Shown here one piece after another: positions 37,790 through 49,700 of a stretch of DNA of 64,000 nt (the first letter of the stretch is position 1; every line of letters begins with the position of its first letter). A program made the position numbers and the translations under genes. The notes below the pieces were generated by a model. That model saw nothing but the letters and a program-made list of their open reading frames with translations, ran no database searches and was not told the origin of the DNA. The stretch comes from Megalonaias nervosa (taxonomy: Eukaryota > Mollusca > Bivalvia > Unionida > Unionidae): NCBI GenBank assembly GCA_016617855.1, contig JAECUM010094065.1, positions 30,860 to 94,859 on the forward strand, read 5' to 3'.

Positions 37790-40700
37790 TCTAAAGGCCA
37801 ATGTACCACATTCTGTTTTATATGTGTGCTGGCTTTCACTTGTTATGTATTTTATTATTACACATTACATATATTTCATCACAAAAATTGATCATATAAT
37901 TTCTGTTGTAATCATTTGATGAAATTCTTACTTAATTTTTTTAAAATACATTACATGTAAACATGTAGCAAAAACAAGCAGTCTTAGGATATAAATGCTT
38001 GATGTAGCACTTTGATTTAATATTTTAAGCTGCAACCTTTGTATTCTAGTGGATGAATATGACTACATTGTCAACGGACAAGCTCTCCTGGAAATCCAGG
38101 AATATATGAAGACAGAGCACACCTTCAGTGAATACACAGAGGTATGACTAAAATTAAATATTTTCTTAAAGGACTCATAGAAAACTTTATTTTTTTGAAA
38201 ATTAATAAATATTGGTCTAAGTAAATGATAAATATGAATTATTTATAACATGAGTGATTAGTCTGGAAAATAATAAAAATAAGTGACCTCTGACCAGTAC
38301 TTAGTAAAAATATGTGAGTAAAACATATACTGTTATGTCGTATTTTGCTTCAGTTCTTTTTAAATTTTGAGGGAAATAAGTTACCAAATTGTATGGGATA
38401 TTATAATCACTTTAAATGCACTAGATTTGTTAATATCTGAGTGAAAAGATTTCACTGAAATATGAAAATACAACTCAACAATTACTTACCCAATCCAACA
38501 ATTTTCAAGAACTGTGAATCCTTTTTCTTCAAATATGTTACCTGATCATAGTAAGTTACGATTCCATCTACTTTGCAAATCCATCTCTCCCACACTTGGA
38601 AACACATTTGCATTGTCTTTTGGCATGTTTGAGCAACAGAAGTACTAGAATGTTGTTGCCTGATAAGTTTAGTCAGACTAGAGTGGTCTCCCCTTGAAAT
38701 TGATTGTTGCCAAATACCATAATTTGTCAGTTACTGTGTCTGCTTATGCTTGGAAGGATGATCTTTCTGGAGGCCTCACAAATACCATATTCATGCCTTC
38801 TCATAACTTGAGTCATTGGAAGTATACTCAGGTTATTGCTCCAACTATATTTCTTTTATTTCTCATTCTGTCTTTATTGTAGATGAATATATTGCACTAT
38901 ATAGGTCACACTTTGTCATGTGATAAGCTTATTTTCACCATCTTAACTGCCTGCCCTTTGGTCTATTGTACTTTTTATTCAAGTCAGTATGTTTCTGTTA
39001 CCTGGAAGTTCAGTTATAATAGCTGAAAAATGGAGAAAGTGATGACCTTGACACTCACCAACTGGTGAATTTTACTAAACAGATTGAAATATACTAATGA
39101 AATCTTAGTTTTTTCAATTACTGTCAGAAATACTGTTGCCTCTGTCTGCTTTTTCTCTTTTACTGAAGTCTTGAAGGCAGAAAGCTTGTTCAATCAAAAG
39201 TAAATTTGCAAATCAGTTCCATCATGGGTTTCTCACACTGCCCTCCCTGCCACAGACAGAACAGATCTTCATGGGAATGCCTGTTGGGCTAATATTGACA
39301 TGTTATGGTGGCCCTTCTGGGCCAATATTGGATATATCTGTAGACTTTCCAACCCTTATGATTTGAGCTCAGCTTTTAAGAAAAACACACTTAAAATATG
39401 GACTTATGGTATAATAGCAAACATTATAGAAATAGGATTTTCACAGTAAAATCTGGATACTTGCTCGTCCCTCTTTGATTTGGGTGCAGGTTTCATAATA
39501 GATTCTGTGGAGTTTTTAAAGGAACCAGATGAAATTTACAGGAATACCTCAGATGTTTTAAACTGCACATATTTTTTCATGCAAAACATCTGCATCATGA
39601 AGCTGTTGCATATAGAATTTTCTAAAATGGCGTCCAGCAAAACATGTTCAGGATGAAAGGGAAAATAAGCCTCTTAAAAAGTTTAAATATTCAACACAGA
39701 AGAATTAAAATGGAATATTCAGATTCTTGGGAAGAAAGGCAGGAAGGGCAGCAGTTATGTTTATTGGACATCATTTGTTGATTGAGTATGTGACGTGGTG
39801 GGAGATATGACTGCCATTGCTGTGTGAAATGGAAACGAATTGAAGAAAAGAGCCAAGGAGTATGTCAAGTTTAGAGACAGCAAGAAGCCTTTGAGCCCAT
39901 TAGTGTTTGGAACTGCAGTTTCTGTTGAAGGTAATTAAGGCCTACATGTACTTTACAATGTTTTTAATTGAACATCTATAATGTTAACCATCACTGTTTC
40001 AGTCTCCCTTCATATATCTGAACTTTTAAATGTATGTTTTCCAACTTGACAATAGCAGTACGTAATGTATTGTTACATCATTCTGAAGATTGGTCTAACT
40101 TATGGAGAAAATATCAACTGCCTTGCAAAGGTCTTGTTAGAGTTGGCAGGTCTGTACTTGCAAGACAGGCACACCCTGGTACTGGAAATGGTGACTGGAT
40201 ATTGGCATCAGATGACCAATAGCTTTGAATCACACCACCTCAACTGAGGCTCTATGTCCTAGCAGATCCACTGTTCTGACAGAATCAGCCACTATACACT
40301 GAATAGTACATTTACCTGCACCTTGTCGGGTCAATTTCTTGTGGACTTACATACAGTTAAGTGAAATGCAAAGCTGCTGACCTTAGACCCCAATCTCAGA
40401 TTTGAAAGTCTATGCATTTGATGCCTTTCTCAGAAAGGGAATGGTCCCAGTGTCTTTCCCCCAACCCTCTAAATCCAAATGAGTGAATCAGACTGCTTTC
40501 AGGTCTGAATGCTGTCCACAAGTGGGCAAACATACTGCTCAGCAATCTGTTTGCAGCAAAGATTTCCAGGAATATCCTGCTTTCTTCCTGACTGCAGAAA
40601 CAACCACAAATGCACCCTCTCCATTCAAACATGAGGCATGTTGAATCTGCATGCTTGCTTGTATCAGCCAAGCCCTTAGAAAGAAATGGCTCTCAGAACA

Positions 40701-43700
40701 AGTGGTGGACAGAATTGCCTGACTAAGAAGATCCACGACTTTGAAAGCCTTTGAAGGGAAATGGAGCATTTACTTTCAGTGGTGCAAGTCACATCTCTCC
40801 CGTAAAAACCTCAGTACTACATATACTGAGCTAACTTCCTCCATTGGCTTCTCAAATTGAAGTTAGCTGCTATCATAATGTAAGGTTTTGCTATTTTGGA
40901 CATTTGTCATGGAAGGGAGGATATAGGCCAGAACAAATGCCTCTCGACCTTGCGAATGTTGACTTGTCTTAACCAGAGACATTGGTCCTTTGTCCAGAAT
41001 TGAATCTTCTGTGGGTTCTGATGAGGTGGAGGAAAAAACTTCTTTTTAAACTGCCGTCCAGAGCCATAATTAATACATTGTACAAACCCTGCTGCCTGGA
41101 ACTAGCTACAGCTGGTTGAATCAGTAAGGTACATAACTTGTTCGTCAACATTAACTGTCTGCAGTTCTGTCATGATGGTTAGATTTCTTTTGTGATGGTC
41201 CTGGCTTTCATTGCCAGGAACAGTCCAGCTTTTGTCTGGAAACCATTGTCTTCTTTGGATCCTTTATCCCAGTGATGTTAATAGGATTTTGATCTGATCA
41301 TAAGAGGGAGATCTTTTTCTTACCACATGAAGAAAGAAGGTACAAAATTTCCACTCAGGCTGTTGTCCTTTATATGATGGGTTATCTTATCTACTTGAAC
41401 CTACAAGGAACAAAATCAGATGATTTTTTATGCATATTGACTTATGAGGTTATGGCAATTGTTACAAGCATAGCTTTTTAATGCAACTGCTTCCTAACTG
41501 ACATCTTTCATGCTATGTGATGGTCAGAGATGAAATCCTCCTGTTTTTACCTCAGAGACTCAGAGACCCAGTTGGAGTTGGTAGGACCTATATCAGGGGT
41601 GAACATGCAACAGCCTTCTTTTCCAATCATTCATCAGCTTCAAAATGATGTGAGTTACTATAGTTGTGCTGGATTGCAAGTGGAAAATTTGCCTGGGCGG
41701 AAGTCAGACCAGAGTGGTCTCTCCTCATGAACTCTGGCCTGTATCTTATACAACTTGAAGTTCGTGATTCGTGTGAATGCATTATGATCGGTTAACATAT
41801 TTAACAATGAAGACAATTTTAAGAGTAAAACATGTTTCTTTGATAATATTTACCTGATCATAACACAAGCATCCCTGGAAAAGCATACACATCTGGTCCA
41901 GTAGTAACTGGCAGTTGATGACATTTGGTGCCAGACCTTTTATCATAGGGGAGACCACTCTGGTCTGACTTCCACCTAGGCATACAGATGGCCTCTTAGC
42001 ACTTCTGTTGCTAAAAGAAGCCAAACGATATAGTGAACATCTTGTTTAGCTTGTTAGGACTCGATTTGTTAAGGCCAACAACATGAAAAAACACACACAA
42101 AAGAATTTATTTTATTTTACAGCAAATTGAGAAATACAGAAATTTGGCTCGTGAAATCATGGGTTTACCCAGTATTGAGCATTTTGACATGATCCGTTTG
42201 GATTGTGAGGATCTCAAAAGGGGATTGGCTGAGGCTTCCAGAAACTTGGCGAATGAGCTGCTCAGAAGGGTGTCAGATGATCACAGAGTGGAGAATAAGA
42301 AGTAAGATCCTGTTTTAACCCCAGATTGATTTGTCTTGTTATGCCTTCACCATGTTCAGAGGGGGTAGCATTTGTCCTGTTCATTTTGTTGTTTTGTTTG
42401 TTCTTGTGTTTGTTCATTCATTTTTGGAAAAATTGACACCCATGTTCCATTCATTCATTATATCCTAAATATCTTGGGCTGTATCTCACCAGCACGCATG
42501 AAAATTGGTGTGTATATGCATATCAGGAAACTCAGCGATACCAAAATTAGGTCATTGTGATCTAATTTTCACACTTGAGTGACTTTTTATTTTCAACCAT
42601 TTATTTGTTACGCCCTCAGAATGATAGACCCTATTTCACACACCCTTATGAAAATTGGCATGTGGATGCATCTCAAAGAGTAATGCAGCTGTACCAATAT
42701 CTAGGTAACTGTGACCACATTTGCAGTCTTGAGTAACTTATATATTTTGTGCTATTCATTTGTTAAACCCTTCATATCTTGGACCCTATTTCGTTCACAC
42801 TCAGATTTGGTACAAAATAAGGACTTGATACCCTTCCCAGACTTGCGATTTTTCCTGCCTCACATTGAAGGATAGTATTGAAGTTAGGTCTGATAGTAAG
42901 TGGAGATAATTTTGCACCCTGCAAATGAGGGTCAGTTACCATATTCTATGAGATACCGATTTTCTCATGAATGTTAATCAGCCAGCTGTTATCTCAATAT
43001 GCAGTTGTTTTTTAAAAAAGTTACAAAGTCCAAATCTGCTGAAGGAAGTTAATTTGGATACATTTTATACTTTTAATGACTGTAACTATCACAATTACCA
43101 TTTAAACAAAAGAGAAAGATTTAATTTATATCATGAAAACAAAATCACATAGTTACACAAGTTTTTGCTTCATTTGTCCATCTCTTACTTCTTCATTTGT
43201 CCCAGGATGAGTTGTAGATGATACCAGAGTATCCTGAAAAGGAGAATAGCAATATAATAGTTCTATAAAACTGCAGTTGTAGATCTGAACCGGGTGATTT
43301 GCCCTTTACATGCATAGCCCAGATATACCAGAAGTCAGTCAGACCGAACTAATTTCACACTTGGGTGACTTGTATTTTCAGCAATTTGTTATACACTTCA
43401 TATTTTAACCCTAGTTTACCTATACACATGAAAATTGGCATGTGTTAGCAGCTTAGCCATAGCAAAAACTAGGTCACTGTATGGTCTAATATCAACTGAG
43501 TGACTTTTGTCATCTAGTCAAAATCGGTATGTAGATGTATCTACCAATGCATTTTAGGTTTGGATGAGACAGTGACCAGAGTGCCCCACCCCCACATAGC
43601 TGGAAATCTGTAGGTGTTAAAAGAATTATTAAAGACATCCTTGTTTTCTTGAACATTTTCAAACAATTTGTATCTTTGTTTATACTCGAGCTGTCAGTGA

Positions 43701-46700
43701 TTGTTTAAGAAAACAAAGGAGTCTATAATAATGATTCAGAGATCCACAGATTCTCAGGTATGTTATGGATATTTTAGGCTTAGTCTCATGTAAATCTTGC
43801 CAACAATGAAAATAAAGGTAAAATTTGCACTGAAGGAGCTTAAAAAAAATGCATGTTATCCTAGCTGTGAAATAGAGAGGCCAGTGCTGGACTCTGAATT
43901 TTGGATTAAACCTCTTTTCCTTCTTGTCTAAATATTGGGACGTGATGGAGGAAATGGGGTTGATTGAAATAGAGGTCAAATATTTTAATGAGCGAAAAAG
44001 TTTGCGAAAGTATGTTTTTCCAACCCTTCAAGTTAAATAGTTTTAAAATATACAAAATATTCATCATATTTTATAAAATATAAATAAGAAACTGAAAATC
44101 TGCTACATAACTTTATTAGCAGCATGAGAAGATAATCTTCAAAATAGGTAGCTATTATCAAAGATGGGTGACTAATACTGTTATATATTTGCATATAAGT
44201 CTAGTCCAACTGCAGAGAACATAAACCCAGATCTGTCATTGGATAATGTGCCAGTAGATCAGGGTCTGTGTTGTTGTTCTACAGATATTCCAGACAAACT
44301 GCTTAAACCAAATCTGCTGGCACATTATGTGATAGCAGACCTGGGTATGTGCAGTCTGCAGTTGGGCTCAACGTATAAGTGTGTATATACAGTACATATT
44401 GAAGGCAAATCTACATATCAATTACATTTTCAGGTGAAATAAATCATTTTCATTTCCAAAGAAGAACTTGCAGATTGGTCAGACTTGGTACACATGTCAA
44501 GCAAGTTATATATAGATGCCCTTTGATCTTTAGAAATTTCCATATTCTTGAATTTTTTGTGATACCATGGATACAGAGTATAAGATAAGTACTATAAAAA
44601 TTAAGAGTGCCAAAGCATAGGGTCCTAGCATAATTGGAACAAAAAATTGAGAGTCCTGGACTCCAGGGTAACTTCTGAAGGAGTCTTTATGCAGTTGGGG
44701 GACTGGGGGATACATCTCTAAATGACTTGTTTTTCACCTAGAATCTGTCAAGAATTCAAGGTCATCAAGGAAAAAGCTTTGAAAGTTCCAGAGACAAGTG
44801 AGGAGTTGATTAACATGATTTCTTTTGTGGAAAAAGCACGTACAACTGGAATGGTGCAGCTGAACGAGCGAATCAAGCAGTCCAAAGATCGCCTTGCATA
44901 CCTTATTGACGTCCATCTGTTCAGTCCAGAGGACATAGATCTTAACTGCGAAGCTCTGACCTGGCCCAAAAGAATCAACCCTGTCTTTGATGAGAATGAA
45001 GAGGTAAGAAATCAAAGACAACATAAATAGCATCCATAGTGTTTTATACTTTATCCACCTTGTAATTAAATGCATTATTAGGCTCGTATACACTTACTAT
45101 CATTTAGCTACAAGACACCATATCGTTTGCTTTCATTGGTATAATGAGAACTTACATTTTCCAAGAAAGTAAGTCCTTTATTTGCACTAGAAAGGTGTCC
45201 ATTATTTCATTGGACATGACTGAGATAAATGCATTCACACAAATCTCCCTTACACATAGGTTTATTCGTAAGGCAGATTTTTACAGTAGTTGCACACAGG
45301 TTTATAAACTTTGGCATCATGCCATCATCTGTAATGGAAACATCATCTGAATATTATAGATTCCACCACAGGTGTTGAAAATGTAAAAAAAATCTACTTA
45401 ATATGCAGTAAGACAAGTCCGCTTGCCCAGTTAAGCAAGTATTAAATATACAAACTCACCCAGTCAGGCATGTATTCAAAATACAAACTTGCCTGGCCAA
45501 GCATGTATAGAAAATACAAACTTGCCCAGTCAGGCATGTATTCAAAATACAAACTTGCCTGGCCAGGCATGTATAGAAAATACAAACTTGCCCAGTCAGG
45601 CATGTATTCAAAATACAAACTTGCCTGGCCAAGCATGTATAGAAAATACAAACTTGCCCAGTCAGGCATGTATTCAAAATACAAACTTGCCTGGCCAAGC
45701 ATGTATAGAAAATACAAACTTGCCCAGTCAGGCATGTATGAAAAATACTTACTTGCTGAGAATAAACTCTTACTCAACCACCTAAAATAGAAATATAAAA
45801 GTTGATGTTGACAACCTAAATTTAATTATATCAAAATCTGTTTGCAGAATTTATTTTGTGAGCCTTTTAATGCCTGCTGTAAATAATTACAAATTGTGAC
45901 CAGTCTGCTCTCCCTCTTGTAAGTATTCATTATAGTTGAAGAGGCAAAGCAGAGTGTTTGTACGAGCTTGGTTGGAAATTTCACTTAATTGCTAGTGTTA
46001 CGTGTAGGCTGGTACAATAATAACAAGAGAAAAGAGTGAAGTCAACAAGCTTTGTATATTTTAACAAAATAATTTATTTCCCTAGAAAACAATGTAAAAA
46101 TTGGAAAATAGGACTTACGGTTTGTGAATATAATCCAAAATTTAATCCTAAGAATGAAAAAATTCAAGTCCTATCACTAAATAGTTCTATTAGAATCCAG
46201 GTTCGAATCTCGGTGACGTTCCAATATGGAAGGTGATGACGTCAGATGTGGTCCTTGTACAAATAGCAACAATTCCTCAATTGAATCGCAGTTTATGTTT
46301 CTGAAAAATTCCAGAATAAATTTCCACTGAATTTCTTTCTCCCAGAATTTATAAAACAGTACACTCGTTTGGTTTTCTAGAGAATAAATTATTAAATTCC
46401 AAAAACAAATGAACTTCAAAAACAATCTGGTTTCAACAATAGAAACCTATCCAGCCTTCAGGGTTTCAAAACAACAACTGACTGATTAGCGCTCAGAAAG
46501 GGTATTATATCAAACCGAACATCATCCCGTTCTCATGAGATAGATCACGTGGTCTCTTAACACTTGAACAACGCAATAGGAAAAATGTAATTTGTCACGT
46601 ATGCAAGAATCCCCACCTACTCTCACTCTGAAACAGATTTAAAAATAAAACATTGTTTATTCAGACCTAGCTGAAATGACCTTGGCAATATCCAATCGTT

Positions 46701-49700
46701 TTCACGTAGCACTTACACTACTGCAAACCAAGGTGAACTAAAAATATTACTAATGTAACACCTTTTACATCTTAGATAAACAGAATTACTGAAAAAGAAT
46801 TTTGAATCCCGTGAAAATAATCATTACAATAAAATATAATGAAACAAAAATAAAATAAAAAGAATTTTAAAACTAACACACAAGCAATTTAATTACATAT
46901 ACGTAACACTAGAAAATTTTTCTCACCATTTCTGTTTGGTTGAGTGAATTTTAAATTCCTGCTTTACATTTGAAAAGTTTTTCTGAAGTTTTGTCCAGTG
47001 ATACAAACTGATCCGTATAACTTAAAATGAACAAATTTGCGTACACACTGTCAAGAAAGTTTCGTAAGTATTAATACTGTAAGGCAGCTAATTTTCGATG
47101 GTAGAAAAACTATCAAAAATTTCTCAAAAAACTTAATCTCCAAAAGATATGGTAATCATTGAAACAGTTCATGATGCAATATTGAGGAATCAGTTGTAGT
47201 GATTTTATTTATTTTCATGGCTTTAAATTTTTGTTCTTTAGCTGCAGTTGGTATTCTTGTTGTTACTTAAACTATGGCAGTGCTTGTAAAGGGTGATGCA
47301 GTGATTGGCATCCTGCTGAATAATAATGGTCAATTAATGATGGTCACTAAAATGTGCATGTGCACAGTGTACTGTATTCACAAAGCTTAACAGACACTAA
47401 AACTTATTGACTCTGTGTTTATTACCCAAGTTATCTTCCTGCCCTAATGGAAAACACAGATAACAAGTGTTCTCAAAAACCTAGATACTTATAGAGTGAA
47501 CTTATTTTGGCAAACACCTCACTGAAAGGACACTTGCTCATAAAAGACTAATCCCTTTTGATACATTTACTTACATCTGTAAATTGTTTTCTTATCAATT
47601 AGTCTCTTACCTATTTTTACAGCTGATCGAGAAGTCGAAGAACTCGGGTGAGAAGATCCTAATGGAGAAGCGTGAGAAAGTCATGTTAGAGCTGGAAAAG
47701 TTACGACAGCGGGTTGATGAGTTCAATGACTATGGTGAACTGGACATGATGCAGCAATATGTCCAGGATGTCAGGGCAGTCCAGAAACGTCTCACAGATG
47801 TGGCTGAACAGATTCAGTGGATCAACAGGGTATAAGAGAGGAGGGGATTTTTGGTAGACATGTAGGAAATGAAGATTAACTAAGATTTCACATACATATT
47901 ATTGTAACATGTCATAACTTTTGACCAGTGAGGGAAATATGAACAGATGATTGAATCTTATATTGACATACGTGCTTAAATCCTATGTAGGTAATACTGT
48001 AAACAGAATTGTATCAGAAACAAAGATATATATATATTGTACATAAATAGTCTTATTTTCTGATTCCTTATCTCTATTTTCTTTTGTTTCACAATATCTG
48101 TCTCTTTGTTTTACTATCTCTCTGCCTGCCTGCCCCTCACTCTCTTCTCCCTGTCTGTCTGTCTGTCTGTCTGTCTCTAAGTCAGTATTTAATTTATCCC
48201 TTTTATGTAAGTAAATATATTTTGAATAATGTCCTTGCCCTTGTAGGAAGAACTACTGTACAAGTACCCAGTGACCACCTACCAGGATGTGGAAGAGATT
48301 AACAGTGCAGTCGATCCTTTCTTCCGCCTCTTCAATGTTGTCCTTAGATGGCAGAGAGCAGAGAAAAAGTAAGAGACACAGTGAAATATACTTTCTGTTT
48401 GCAATGTTAAATCAAGCCTAAGGAGAACAATTAGTCCAATGACATATGGATTATATTGTGATCAATCCATTTTAAAACATCTGTGTCAAAATATGATTCT
48501 TAGTACTTTACATTGAAAGATGTCTGCTTCATGTAAGTTCATGGATACTGAGTACTTTTATCTACAGTAAATTCATTTTCCTGGGCCTTTTTTGCCTTTG
48601 CTTTAATTGTTTCAAAGGTTCTTAAGAATTTTTTAGTTTGCTCAAAACATTAGGTAATCTTAAAGTGGTTTGCATTAAATAGGTGGCTTCTCAAGAATGG
48701 CAGACATGGGGGGGGGTATATGTCTCATGAAGTATAGACAAGACACAGGGATGATAATAACTGTCATTGGTAAAGTTGAAAACATTCACTGTAAGCCTCC
48801 AGCATCCTGAAACTGTTGCCTGCTCAGTGAGGGCTGTTCCATTTAAACATAGGTGGTAATCAGGGAGGAATGTTATTTTTAAAAACATATTTATGCTAGA
48901 GTACTCTAATTATTCAAAGAGTTTGTCTGAAAATGATACAAAATTCTAAAATGCATCTATGGGTGACTCTTCATTATTAAATGTGCTTTCTTATTGTCCC
49001 AAGTATGTTTTACTGGAATATCCCTCCTGAAATTAAATTAATGGATTCATCTGGAAGATCACTACTCATTGGTAAAAAAATTACAGTGACCTGCTTTTTG
49101 TTTTGATTGGATGGAGGTAGGTATCTTGTATCAGGGGAGGAATGCGAGACAAGCACTTAGTCAGATTCTTGTTATTATCAGGTGGATGGATGGAGCATTC
49201 CTGGATTTGGAAGCTGAAAGCATTGAAGCTGAAGTGGATGAATATTGGAGGGAGTCCTACAAGATCCAAAAAATTTTCAACACCAAAGTCAAAAAGATGC
49301 AAATTGAAGTGGAGGAACGAAACAGGGAGAAGAAGAAAAAGAAGCGCTTGGCAGAAGAGGGTGGGGAAGCAGAGGCAGTGGAAGAGGAGGAGAAAGTTCA
49401 TATTCCTCAAGCTGTCCATATCACACAGACTGTTCAGGACAACATGAAGGAATTCAAGGTACAGTTTTGGAAAATAGTTAATTTCTCACTTGCAAAATTT
49501 GGCTTAGATAATGGTATTACTTGGTGATCTCAGTGTTGAGTTTTCCACTAACCTTAAGGCAGATCACAGTAACAGAAATGCTGCCAAGGTGCATGAGTGC
49601 AAGAATCATGCAAAATGTTTACAAATTTATGTTCTTGGACAGCAGTGATGCACAAGAACTCCTGCCAATTAGTTGAAAGTTGCACACAAAAAAATATATT

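Larger units (their letters stand above)
33942..38049 (+). other. Intron 9 (4.1 kb)
   Basis: GTATGT...GTATTCTAG. Unusually rich in (TA)n tracts: about 34226-34268, 35316-35354, 35677-35724, 37288-37341 and 37715-37789. Contains a ~1.5-kb stretch bounded by inverted ends and TA tracts (35741-37287) and copy 2 of the ~450-bp dispersed repeat. Confidence 0.8.
42302..44741 (+). other. Intron 11 (2.4 kb)
   Basis: GTAAGA...TTTCACCTAG. Contains diverged units of the ~140-bp family also seen in intron 6 (about 42390-42830 and 43330-43560) and nested-palindrome MITE copy 4 (44176-44394). Confidence 0.8.
45004..47622 (+). other. Intron 12 (2.6 kb)
   Basis: GTAAGA...ATTTTTACAG. Contains a ~62-bp minisatellite (45423-45755) and solo-LTR copy 3 in reverse orientation (45996-46908). 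The remainder is AT-rich without recognised features. Confidence 0.8.

Noticed and set aside
34101..37919. Frames with long Tyr-Ile runs
   Set aside because: They translate (TA)n microsatellites.
45442..45790. Overlapping ~100-residue frames on both strands with perfect internal repeats
   Set aside because: Open only because the ~62-bp minisatellite lacks stops. No start context, no domain, and it lies in an intron.
49111..49181. Extension of exon 15 upstream to an ATG at 49111
   Set aside because: The acceptor at 49181 restores the exact phase from exon 14 and the conserved WMDG start; the upstream part is intron read-through.
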